A stretch of DNA of 5,495 nucleotides from Bacteroidia bacterium (GTDB taxonomy: Bacteria; Bacteroidota; Bacteroidia; Bacteroidales; VadinHA17), in NCBI GenBank assembly GCA_026391515.1, contig JAPLEC010000027.1, positions 1 through 5,495 on the forward strand, written 5' to 3'. Positions within the stretch are counted from its first letter, which is position 1, and the number at the start of each line of letters is the position of its first letter. This document shows, in pieces, positions 1-5,495 of the stretch. Made by a program: the position numbers and the translations under genes. The notes beneath the pieces were generated by a model. That model saw nothing but the letters and a program-made list of their open reading frames with translations. It searched no databases and had not been told where the DNA came from.

Positions 1-1109
1 ACAAGACCCGAGACTGCAGCACCGAATACACCCCATGTTATCCAGTTTGCCCAGGCCATAATTGCCAGCACAACAAGGATAAGGGCAGAACTGCCTCCGG
101 TGCCAAGCAGAAGCGCGCGAAGAAGAGTTTTTGGAGATGCATCTTCTTTTGTCCTTACCATATAAATACCTGCTATTGAAAGCAATATACCAATTGCTGA
201 AACCAGCATCGGAGCTATTATAGCTTTAATTTGATAATCACCCTGACCAGCTATTGCCGGAAGGGCAGCACCAAGAGCTGCGGTCGAAAGGATAGATCCG
301 GCATAAGATTCATAAAGGTCTGCACCCATACCTGCAACATCACCGACGTTATCACCGACATTATCAGCAATTGTTGCGGGATTACGCGGGTCATCTTCAG
401 GAATACCAGCCTCAAGTTTACCAACCAGGTCAGCTCCTACGTCGGCAGCTTTAGTAAATATACCGCCGCCAACACGTGCAAAGAGAGCCTGCGTTGATGC
501 GCCCATACCAAAAGTGATCATTGTTGCAGTAATCTCAACAAACGCCTGGTGCTGATCCATGTTCTTCTGAACAAATGTAAGACCCAGCCACTTGAGGTCC
601 GTTGCCATAAGCAGATGTTCATGTGTGAAAATAACTTTGGTAAGGAAAAGGTACCACAAAGCAATATCCAGTAATCCAAATCCCACAACAACAAGGCCCA
701 TAACGGCACCGCTCCTTAGGGCAATCCTTAAACCTTTATTTAATGATTTTGAAGAACCCCATGCAGTCCGGTTCGAAGCAAATGTTGCAGTTTTCATTCC
801 AAGAAAACCGCAAAGTCCGGAAAAGAAACCTCCAGTAAGGAAAGCAACCGGAACAAACGGGTTCTGAACACCCATATAAGCCAGGATGAGCAACAAAACA
901 GCAAGAATGATGAATACCTTGGTAACAACAGTATATTGGCTTTTCAGGTAAGCCATTGCACCTTCCCTTACATAGGAAGCAATCTCTTTCATTTTGTCTG
1001 TCCCCTCATCTTCTTTTTTCATGCCTTTATAGAAGATCCAGGCGAACAATAATGCTGTGAGCGCTGAAACAGGTACAATCCAAAAAAGAATATCAACAAT
1101 ATTAACCAT
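1..1109 (-). CDS. hppA: Membrane-bound ion-translocating pyrophosphatase, N-terminal 369 residues (cut by window edge)
   Basis: This integral membrane enzyme hydrolyses pyrophosphate and pumps Na+ or H+ out of the cytoplasm. My translation from the ATG at 1109 runs 369 residues in frame to the window edge; the family is usually about 700 or more, so roughly half is present. Hydrophobic segments are visible near residues 5-27, 62-80, 84-105, 134-157, 192-210, 259-284, 298-318 and 334-357. The family signature lies at 212-233 (R212, GGG, then DVGADLVGKLE with D223, D227, K231), followed by EDDPRNPATIADNVGDNVGD and D264/E267 in the next helix. Subtracting 21 gives the Thermotoga maritima numbering R191, D232, D236, D243 and E246. 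The glutamate in the LYESY position is the one found in Na+-PPases and in some H+-PPases, so Na+ transport is possible but unproved. The residues deciding K+ dependence lie in the missing half. No Shine-Dalgarno precedes the start. Confidence 0.97.
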   Translation of the reverse strand, partial: MVNIVDILFWIVPVSALTALLFAWIFYKGMKKEDEGTDKMKEIASYVREGAMAYLKSQYTVVTKVFIILAVLLLILAYMGVQNPFVPVAFLTGGFFSGLCGFLGMKTATFASNRTAWGSSKSLNKGLRIALRSGAVMGLVVVGFGLLDIALWYLFLTKVIFTHEHLLMATDLKWLGLTFVQKNMDQHQAFVEITATMITFGMGASTQALFARVGGGIFTKAADVGADLVGKLEAGIPEDDPRNPATIADNVGDNVGDVAGMGADLYESYAGSILSTAALGAALPAIAGQGDYQIKAIIAPMLVSAIGILLSIAGIYMVRTKEDASPKTLLRALLLGTGGSSALILVVLAIMAWANWITWGVFGAAVSGL

Positions 1110-1159
1110 AATATTTGTTTTTAATTAATTACTGTGATGTGAATAAAATTTCAAGGGTA

Positions 1160-1189
1160 CAAAACTAATTTATTTTTTGTTTATACAAA
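1160..1189 (-). promoter_or_regulatory. Putative Bacteroidota-type promoter of hppA
   Basis: Read on the minus strand, TTTG (1189-1186) is followed by an 18-bp spacer and TAGTTTTG (1167-1160). The second box matches the Bacteroidota -7 consensus TAnnTTTG exactly, and the first matches the -33 TTTG. Transcription would begin near 1153, giving a leader of about 45 nt before the hppA ATG. The spacer is nearly all A and T. The match to the consensus is seen; promoter activity is inferred. Confidence 0.65.
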
Positions 1190-1191
1190 TG

Positions 1192-1228
1192 AAAAAAGCA
1201 ATTCTTACAGAATTCAGACGATGAATTC
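1192..1228 (-). terminator. Possible weak terminator after the 254-residue gene
   Basis: On the minus strand downstream of the 254-residue gene there is a perfect 7-bp inverted repeat with a 5-nt loop (1210-1216 against 1222-1228, GAATTCA/TGAATTC). A second, alternative 5-bp stem (1200-1204 against 1210-1214) is followed after two bases by six T residues (minus strand, 1197-1192). Stems are AT-rich and short, so this is at best a weak intrinsic terminator. It ends three bases before the -33 box of the hppA promoter, so it could insulate the two genes. Confidence 0.3.
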
Positions 1229-1273
1229 AAACCGGGAAATCCCTAGTTATAAACAGATTAATAATAAATGTGA

Positions 1274-2038
1274 CTAAATTGCCCGGAAAAATTCGTAATT
1301 GATATCCTCCAGCTCTTTCATCGTAGGATAAGGATAAAATGCCATATCGTCTTTCGATCCAACATAAAATCCTGTTTCAATTGTTCTGTAAAGCAGCGTC
1401 CCTGAGAAAATTCTTTGAACTGTCTTCATGTGCTTCTCATATTCGCCTTTCAATATTTCAAGACAATCCCTGAGATGTCCTATATTCGAATATGGCAAAT
1501 GCTCAGCCGTTCCTGAAAGAGGATTTGTAGCCAATTCTCCCAGCTTCAATTCAACAAAAAACAGCTTTGGCAGAACTATTGGTGTTGACCCGTCAGTAAG
1601 CCTTTGTAAGAATGCTGAGGGTGCCAGTCCGCTGGCAACAAGGGGAGTGACAGGGCACAGCTCCTGGTAAAGATGAAGAGCATTTACTGGCTCTTTTGCT
1701 TTATCATAAGCTGCTTTTTTTAACTCAAGAACCAGTCCATGGTCGGTAGTCAGGTAAAGACTTTTGAGAGCTGATGTCGGAATCATCTCAAGTGTTCTGT
1801 AAACTGACAGATATACAGAGCTTTTCGGACTCCCATCTTCTTTTGCAACACATCGTTTGTTCAGGCTGTCCATATCGATAATGTTCTCTATTTTACCAAG
1901 ATCGACTTCAAAAAATATGGTCTGGCCTTTATTCCGTTTTTTGGTGCCGGTCGAAAGATACATTCCGAATCCTTCAGGAGGTAGCATCGAAGCAACGAGC
2001 GCTTCCGGGGTACAGGTTAAATAAATGTATTTGCTCAT
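1274..2038 (-). CDS. Conserved-looking protein of unknown function with an internal duplication
   Basis: I do not recognise this 254-residue protein. It has no signal peptide or membrane segment, so it is probably cytoplasmic. The N-terminal half carries LVAS at 14-17, a GTKKR stretch at 31-35 and FFEVDLG at 42-48. The second half repeats the pattern: LVAS at 133-136 and FFVELKLG at 160-167, an ungapped 35-residue alignment with 13 identities. A second shared motif is YRT[L/I]E at 80-84 and 217-221. C9 and C128 also line up. The protein therefore seems to be two diverged copies of one domain of about 110-125 residues. The C-terminus is rich in aromatic residues (FYPYP near 234-238). The start is the ATG at 2038, without a Shine-Dalgarno; the stop is TAG. 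It lies 164 bp upstream of hppA on the same strand, but hppA has its own promoter, so co-transcription is not required. It reads divergently from dapL. Function unknown. Confidence 0.85.
   Translation of the reverse strand: MSKYIYLTCTPEALVASMLPPEGFGMYLSTGTKKRNKGQTIFFEVDLGKIENIIDMDSLNKRCVAKEDGSPKSSVYLSVYRTLEMIPTSALKSLYLTTDHGLVLELKKAAYDKAKEPVNALHLYQELCPVTPLVASGLAPSAFLQRLTDGSTPIVLPKLFFVELKLGELATNPLSGTAEHLPYSNIGHLRDCLEILKGEYEKHMKTVQRIFSGTLLYRTIETGFYVGSKDDMAFYPYPTMKELEDINYEFFRAI
1538..1999 (-). repeat. Internal protein duplication (two units)
   Basis: The stretch encoding residues 14-48 (1895-1999) and that encoding residues 133-167 (1538-1642) align without gaps at the protein level, with shared L, V, A, S, L, P, F, L, G, F, E, L and G positions. 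The DNA is no longer obviously repeated, so the duplication is old. The following YRT[L/I]E motif (1787-1801 and 1376-1390) extends the similarity with about 18 extra residues in the second unit. Confidence 0.6.
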
Positions 2039-2115
2039 AGGTCTATGTTTTTATAATGAACAGTGATTTGCCTGCTGTATTGACATAAATAAAGAACTCG
2101 ATGAGAAATCTATAT

Positions 2116-2146
2116 CAAATATAAGTTACTTTTTGTAACTATAAAA
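2116..2146 (-). promoter_or_regulatory. Putative promoter of the 254-residue gene
   Basis: Read on the minus strand, TATATTTG (2123-2116) matches the Bacteroidota TAnnTTTG box exactly. Nineteen bases upstream lies TTTT (2146-2143), a three-of-four match to the -33 TTTG. Transcription would start near 2109, leaving a leader of about 70 nt. The 19-bp spacer is almost wholly occupied by the palindrome at 2124-2140. Confidence 0.4.
2124..2140. promoter_or_regulatory. Perfect palindrome, candidate operator
   Basis: AGTTAC and GTAACT form perfect 6-bp arms around a run of five T (AGTTAC-TTTTT-GTAACT). The site sits between the two boxes of the minus-strand promoter, where a bound repressor would block RNA polymerase. 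A half-site GTTACTTT recurs at 2203-2210 near the dapL side. The form would suit a dimeric winged-helix or similar regulator, but none is encoded in the window and no regulator family can be assigned. Confidence 0.4.
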
Positions 2147-2186
2147 GAGAGAGATGGCTTTTCATTCTTAAATTTCAGGGATAGAA

Positions 2187-2220
2187 TTTGATTTTTATCA
2201 CTGTTACTTTATTACTTTTA
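2187..2220 (+). promoter_or_regulatory. Possible promoter of dapL
   Basis: TTTG at 2187-2190 is followed after 22 bp by TACTTTTA at 2213-2220, which matches TAnnTTTG at all but the last base. Transcription would begin near 2227, about 35 nt before the dapL ATG. The region is very AT-rich, so chance matches are likely. Confidence 0.35.
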
Positions 2221-2262
2221 CGCATTAATTATTAACCATTATAGAAATATCAAACAGTAAAA

Positions 2263-3498
2263 ATGACTTCTTTTTTTGACAACAAAATTTCTGACAGGCT
2301 TGGAGGTATTAATTTTGGGAAATCGACTGTCATTTACAAATTTGAACTGATTAAGCGGGCAAAAGCTGCTGCAAAGCTGGCTCATCCCGAAATGAATCTG
2401 ATCGATATGGGAGTAGGAGAACCTGACTCGCCGGCAGATAGCTTGATTGTAAATGCTTTAGGTGTGGAAGCCGGTAAACCAGAAAACAGATGGTATGCTG
2501 ATAACGGGATTCCTGAATTTCAGCAAGCTGCAGCAAGGTATCTTGAAAAGGTTTATGGAATATCAGGTTTAAATCCTGCTGAAAATATTATTCACGGCAT
2601 CGGATCAAAACCAGTGCTTGCCATGCTTCCTATCTGTTTTATTAATCCCGGGGATGTTTTACTTACTACAGTTCCAGGCTATCCTGTTACTGCAACTTAT
2701 ACAAAATATCTTGGGGGAGAAGTTTTTAATCTGCCATTATGGGAATCCAATTCATTTCTGCCTGACTTAGACTCAGTCCCTAAACCAATTTTGAAGAAAG
2801 CAAAATTGCTTTATTTAAACTATCCGAATAATCCAACCGGTGCTGTTGCAACAAAAGAATTCTTCGGAAACGTTGTTGATTTTGCGAAGAAAAATAATAT
2901 CGTCGTTATTCATGATGCAGCATACAGTGCTTTAACTTATGACGGATATAAGCCGCTGAGCTTTCTTTCTGCCGATGGAGCAATGGAAGTCGGATTGGAA
3001 GTTCACTCATTGTCAAAAGCATTTAATATGACTGGCTGGAGAATAGGTTTCGTATGCGGGAACAGTAAAGCTGTTAAAGCATATGCAACAGTAAAGGACA
3101 ATACTGACTCGGGACAGTTCAGGGCAATTCAAAAAGCCGGAATTCAGGCACTTGGTCATACTGAAATAACAAAAAGAACCATTGAAAAATATTCAAGAAG
3201 ATTCGATCTGCTGGTCAATGCTTTGAACAATACAGGATTTGAAGCCAAGAAACCAAAAGGATCATTTTATTGTTATGTAAAAGCTCCAACAGGAACTGAA
3301 ACAGGTAAGAGTTTTAATTCTGCATCTGAATTTTCAGAATTTCTCATCAAAGAATCTTTAATTTCAACCGTACCATGGGACGATGCAGGAAAATTTATCC
3401 GCTTCTCTGTAACCTTTGAAGCCGACACTCTTCAGCAGGAGAAAGATGTAATAAATGAAATGAAAAAAAGAATCATGAAACTAAAACTAAAATTCTGA
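2263..3498 (+). CDS. dapL: LL-diaminopimelate aminotransferase-type PLP enzyme
   Basis: This 411-residue class I/II (fold type I) aminotransferase most resembles LL-diaminopimelate aminotransferases, which convert tetrahydrodipicolinate plus glutamate to LL-diaminopimelate in one step for lysine and peptidoglycan synthesis in the cytoplasm. Length fits the family (about 410). Visible landmarks are the GVGEPD motif (51-55), Y140 in PGYPV, the cofactor-contact motif NYPNNPTG (186-193), D218 in HDAAY, the Schiff-base lysine K252 in SLSKAFNMTGWR, the DNTDSGQF motif (279-286) shared with DapL-like enzymes, and R380 in IRFSVTF, expected to bind the substrate carboxylate. All residues needed for catalysis appear intact. 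The N-terminus (GKSTVIYKFELIKRAK) differs from the DapL usual in Bacteroides, so another substrate among related aminotransferases cannot be excluded. The ATG at 2263 has no Shine-Dalgarno. The next gene starts 57 bp downstream on the same strand. Confidence 0.88.
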   Translation: MTSFFDNKISDRLGGINFGKSTVIYKFELIKRAKAAAKLAHPEMNLIDMGVGEPDSPADSLIVNALGVEAGKPENRWYADNGIPEFQQAAARYLEKVYGISGLNPAENIIHGIGSKPVLAMLPICFINPGDVLLTTVPGYPVTATYTKYLGGEVFNLPLWESNSFLPDLDSVPKPILKKAKLLYLNYPNNPTGAVATKEFFGNVVDFAKKNNIVVIHDAAYSALTYDGYKPLSFLSADGAMEVGLEVHSLSKAFNMTGWRIGFVCGNSKAVKAYATVKDNTDSGQFRAIQKAGIQALGHTEITKRTIEKYSRRFDLLVNALNNTGFEAKKPKGSFYCYVKAPTGTETGKSFNSASEFSEFLIKESLISTVPWDDAGKFIRFSVTFEADTLQQEKDVINEMKKRIMKLKLKF

Positions 3499-3504
3499 CA
3501 AGCA

Positions 3505-3512
3505 TATATTTG
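3505..3512 (+). promoter_or_regulatory. Weak candidate promoter box before the glycosyltransferase gene
   Basis: TATATTTG matches TAnnTTTG exactly and lies 43 bp before the glycosyltransferase ATG, but no TTTG is found at the expected upstream distance, and the box falls right after the dapL stop. The glycosyltransferase may simply be read through from dapL. Confidence 0.2.
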
Positions 3513-3555
3513 TTGCTAATTTTAGTTCAGTATTTATAATATTTGATCATAAGAA

Positions 3556-4347
3556 ATGCCTAAAATATCTGCAGTTATCATAACATTTAATGAAGAGATG
3601 TACATTGGCAGATGTCTTCTTTCGCTGGAAGGCATTGTTGATGAAATAATTGTAGTTGATTCATTTTCAACCGATTCTACTGAAGATGTTTGCAGTAAAT
3701 TTAATGTAAAATTTTCCAGGCATCCTTTTGAAGGTTATGTGGAGCAAAAGAATTATGCATTATCTCTGGCTGAATATCCCCATGTTCTTGCACTTGATGC
3801 TGATGAGGCTTTAAGCGATGAATTGAAGAAATCGATACTGGAAATTAAAAATCGTTTTGATTATGACGGATATATTTTCAACCGTCTGAATAATTACTGC
3901 GGAAAATGGATAAAACATTCAAGATGGTATCCCGACAGACATTTAAGGCTTTTTGATTCAACCAAAGGTAAATGGGTCGGTCCTAATCCTCACGACAGGT
4001 TCAGATTGAACCCTGGCAGCAAAGTAAAAAGACTGAAAGGAAATCTTAATCACTGGTATTATGCATCATTTGAAGAGCATTTTGATAAGGTGAACCGCTT
4101 TTCTACAATAAGCGCAAATGAATATTTCAAAGCTGGCAGGAAGGCAGGGCCGCTAACTGCTCATTTGCATATGGTATGGAGCTTTTTCAGGTCATATGTC
4201 CTGAATGCGGGATTCCTTGACGGCTATCTTGGCTATTCCGGATGTTTGATTACAGCCATGGGTAGCTTTCTGAAGTATTCAAAGCTCAGAAGACTTCATT
4301 TAGAGGCAAAAAAATCCAATAAAGCAGCTGATGATATTCGAAGATGA
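3556..4347 (+). CDS. Family 2 glycosyltransferase, WaaE-like (lipopolysaccharide core type)
   Basis: This 263-residue protein has a GT-A fold nucleotide-sugar transferase domain. The N-terminus ISAVIITFNEEMYIGRCL (4-21) is the family 2 opening strand and helix. D35 in VVDSFSTDST would contact the nucleotide, and D81-A-D83-E84 is the DXD-type metal site. A conserved WYPDRHLRLF stretch follows at 124-133. Residues near 204-240 are hydrophobic and aromatic (FFRSY, GFLDGYLGYSG, FLKYSKLR), a tail typical of WaaE/KdtX-like beta-1,4-glucosyltransferases and of many Bacteroidota relatives; it probably seats the enzyme on the inner membrane face. The likely role is adding a sugar to lipopolysaccharide core or another surface glycan; donor and acceptor cannot be deduced. 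The gene lies 57 bp after dapL and its last 17 bp overlap tsaC in another frame, so the three genes probably form an operon. The ATG has no Shine-Dalgarno. Confidence 0.92.
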   Translation: MPKISAVIITFNEEMYIGRCLLSLEGIVDEIIVVDSFSTDSTEDVCSKFNVKFSRHPFEGYVEQKNYALSLAEYPHVLALDADEALSDELKKSILEIKNRFDYDGYIFNRLNNYCGKWIKHSRWYPDRHLRLFDSTKGKWVGPNPHDRFRLNPGSKVKRLKGNLNHWYYASFEEHFDKVNRFSTISANEYFKAGRKAGPLTAHLHMVWSFFRSYVLNAGFLDGYLGYSGCLITAMGSFLKYSKLRRLHLEAKKSNKAADDIRR

Positions 4348-4900
4348 TATAAAAATCTCATTAAGAACTCTTAAAGAAGAAGGAGTAATATTATACCCGA
4401 GTGATACTGTCTGGGGTCTGGGTTGTGATGCCACCAATTCATCAGCAGTACAAAAAATTTTAAATATCAAAACAAGATCTGAAAGTAAAAGCCTGATAAT
4501 TCTTGTTAATGGTGAAACAATGCTTGAAAGATATGTAAAGTACGTTCCTGAAATTGCTTATAAGCTTACAGAAGTCTCGGATTCTCCTATTACAATCATT
4601 TATCCCGGAGGGAGAAATCTTGCAACAGGTGTCTGCAGTGAAGATGGTTCAGTCGGAATTCGTATTTGTAATGAGGCGTTTTGCAATGAACTTATTTCGA
4701 GGTTTCGCAGACCGTTAATTTCAACTTCAGCCAACATAAGCGGCAGACCTTTACCTTCTAATTTCATTGAAATTGAAGAAGAAATAATTAAATCGGTTGA
4801 CTATGTGGTAAAATACCGGCAGGAAGACCGGCGAAAATATTCAGCATCGCCGGTCATAAAAATTTATAAAAACGGCGTATTTGAAATACTGAGAGTGTAG
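4331..4900 (+). CDS. tsaC: L-threonylcarbamoyladenylate synthase (TsaC/YrdC/Sua5 family)
   Basis: The enzyme makes threonylcarbamoyl-AMP from threonine, bicarbonate and ATP, releasing pyrophosphate; this is the first step of t6A37 modification of ANN-decoding tRNAs in the cytoplasm. The 189-residue length equals a lone YrdC domain without the C-terminal Sua5 domain. Visible motifs are YPSDTVWGLGCDA (22-34), the basic KTR at 47-49 with KS at 53-54, SPITIIYPG (85-93), the GIRI strand (109-112), STSANISG (131-138) and the terminal SPVIKI strand (173-178). The start at 4331 gives the usual short lead before the first motif and places it inside the end of the glycosyltransferase gene, a 17-bp overlap in another frame that suggests translational coupling. 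An imperfectly recognised detail is the ending ASPVIK where many relatives have PSTI. Some bacteria carry a second YrdC protein, so the paralogue assignment is less sure than the family. Confidence 0.94.
   Translation: MIFEDDIKISLRTLKEEGVILYPSDTVWGLGCDATNSSAVQKILNIKTRSESKSLIILVNGETMLERYVKYVPEIAYKLTEVSDSPITIIYPGGRNLATGVCSEDGSVGIRICNEAFCNELISRFRRPLISTSANISGRPLPSNFIEIEEEIIKSVDYVVKYRQEDRRKYSASPVIKIYKNGVFEILRV
4808..4855 (-). terminator. GC-rich hairpin inside the tsaC 3' end, possible terminator for the convergent gene
   Basis: GACCGGCGA (4826-4834) and TCGCCGGTC (4847-4855) form a perfect 9-bp stem with a 12-nt loop, unusual in this AT-rich DNA. It lies about 47 bases beyond the stop of the minus-strand DUF2807 gene. 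On that strand a second GCCGGT (4820-4815) could pair instead with the upstream arm and is followed by ATTTTA, a poor U tract. It may end or stabilise the minus-strand transcript; the plus strand shows no T run after it. Confidence 0.3.
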
Positions 4901-4901
4901 T

Positions 4902-5495
4902 CTATTTGGATCTTACATGTCCTGACCCCGAGACCTTTGCATCGATCTTGGGGTTCCCGATATAAGTAACATTACCGCTTCCCGAAATCCTTGCATTAAG
5001 AGAATCGCCTACTTTGCATAAGCAGCTGCCGCTTCCCGATACACTTATATCCAGGTGATCAATTTCAAAAGATTCTCCGGTATAATTTCCCGATCCGTTG
5101 ATTGAAATATCTCCTTTGTCAGCATTTCCGCCTGATCCGATAATTATATCACCTGAACCTGAGATATTACAGCTGAGATTATCCGTCACCACTGTGGAAG
5201 TAATAAGTTTTCCACTGCCACTGACACTAAGACTCAGGTCATCAGCATCTTTGACTGCATCGAGTATTTCTGCTTTGCCGGAACCTGAAACACTTAATCC
5301 ATTAAGATTTGGCAATGTTATATAGATATTCACTTTATTGTTAAAGTTGAATCGCCAGTTTTCATGTTTAATTATAAGCTTATCGCCTGAAAGTTCAGTG
5401 ACTATTTCTTTAAGATCATCTTTGTCTCCTTCAAGAACAACACTGAATTCAGGACCAATTTTAATTTGAAGATCTCCCGCAATTCCAAAGCTAAT
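4902..5495 (-). CDS. Head-GIN domain (DUF2807) surface protein, C-terminal 197 residues (cut by window edge)
   Basis: The reading frame stays open from the TAG at 4902-4904 to the right edge, so the N-terminus, where a signal peptide or lipoprotein signal is normally found, is outside the window. A GTG at 5333 is in frame but is not the start, because the 54 codons upstream encode clear family sequence (DLQIKIGPEFSVVLEG, then LIIKHENWRFNFNNKVNIYITLP). The body has seven SGSG or NGSG turns spaced 18-22 residues apart, each followed by short beta strands, the pattern of a right-handed beta helix as in DUF2807 'putative auto-transporter adhesin, head GIN' proteins. These are common, secreted or periplasmic Bacteroidota proteins of unproved function; the adhesin name is not experimentally supported here. 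The gene converges on tsaC with one base between stops. Confidence 0.93.
   Translation of the reverse strand: MSFGIAGDLQIKIGPEFSVVLEGDKDDLKEIVTELSGDKLIIKHENWRFNFNNKVNIYITLPNLNGLSVSGSGKAEILDAVKDADDLSLSVSGSGKLITSTVVTDNLSCNISGSGDIIIGSGGNADKGDISINGSGNYTGESFEIDHLDISVSGSGSCLCKVGDSLNARISGSGNVTYIGNPKIDAKVSGSGHVRSK
4920..5288 (-). repeat. Seven SGSG turns of the DUF2807 beta helix
   Basis: Counted in visible-protein numbering, SGSG (NGSG once) begins at residues 70, 92, 112, 133, 153, 171 and 189. The spacing falls from 20-22 to 18 residues near the C-terminus. At DNA level the turns are only loosely similar (for example TCCCGAT/TCCCGAA stretches), so this is a protein-level solenoid repeat and not a recent tandem duplication. 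Confidence 0.85.

Noticed and set aside
339..366. Tandem 12-bp near-repeat (TCACCGACGTTA-like)
   Set aside because: It encodes the conserved DNVGDNVGD motif of the pyrophosphatase, so it is explained by protein function.
231..867. Plus-strand open frames at 231-497 and 592-867, and a minus-strand one at 518-709
   Set aside because: All lie within hppA, whose own minus-strand frame shows an uninterrupted, strongly conserved pyrophosphatase sequence. The alternative products have no recognisable features.
1234..1243. GGGAAATCCC inverted repeat
   Set aside because: The stem would have a loop too short for a stable RNA hairpin, and there is no T run beside it.
1428..1670. Plus-strand open frame antisense to the 254-residue gene
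   Set aside because: It is antisense to a frame with clear internal protein repeats and has no promoter or family resemblance.
2101..2171. Tiny open frames in the divergent region (ATG at 2101, seven codons; ATG at 2154, five codons, preceded by a GAGAGAG stretch)
   Set aside because: They lie upstream of the likely dapL transcription start, are very short, and such frames are expected by chance.
2351..2536. Minus-strand open frame inside dapL
   Set aside because: Shadow of a fully conserved aminotransferase gene.
5098..5325. Plus-strand open frame rich in Pro, Leu and Ser opposite the DUF2807 gene
   Set aside because: Its periodic composition merely mirrors the SGSG-repeat codons of the other strand.
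4902..5333. GTG at 5333 as the start of a small 143-residue DUF2807 protein
   Set aside because: The frame is open for 54 more codons to the window edge and these encode typical N-terminal family strands, so the gene is partial, not short.

Overview
The window looks like ordinary chromosomal DNA of a member of the Bacteroidota, probably an environmental, anaerobe-like lineage. Four things point there: AT-rich DNA, start codons without Shine-Dalgarno sequences, promoter-like boxes of the TTTG / TAnnTTTG type typical of that phylum, and a secreted head-GIN (DUF2807) protein. The exact genus cannot be read from the sequence. No phage, plasmid, insertion sequence, CRISPR array, tRNA or rRNA was seen, and no stretch without a gene exceeds about 225 bases.

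Layout. Positions 1-1109 (minus) hold the N-terminal half of a membrane-bound, ion-pumping pyrophosphatase (hppA), cut by the left edge, with a good Bacteroidota-type promoter just upstream. Positions 1274-2038 (minus) hold a 254-residue protein I cannot name; it carries an internal duplication. A 224-bp divergent region follows, with promoter-like boxes in both directions and a perfect 6+5+6 palindrome. Rightwards from 2263 runs a likely operon: an LL-diaminopimelate aminotransferase-type enzyme (dapL), a family 2 glycosyltransferase of the WaaE-like type, and a TsaC/YrdC threonylcarbamoyl-AMP synthase whose start overlaps the glycosyltransferase end by 17 bp. The tsaC stop lies one base from the stop of a convergent DUF2807 gene (4902 to beyond the right edge).

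Working together. The rightward genes are housekeeping: diaminopimelate for lysine and peptidoglycan, a sugar transfer probably to a surface glycan, and tRNA t6A modification. TsaC and the glycan/cell-wall pathways release pyrophosphate directly or through precursor activation, and HppA would conserve its energy as an ion gradient, but this link is general metabolism and not evidence of a dedicated system. The least explained items are the duplicated 254-residue protein and the palindrome that fills the spacer of its putative promoter. I found no convincing new multi-gene system.
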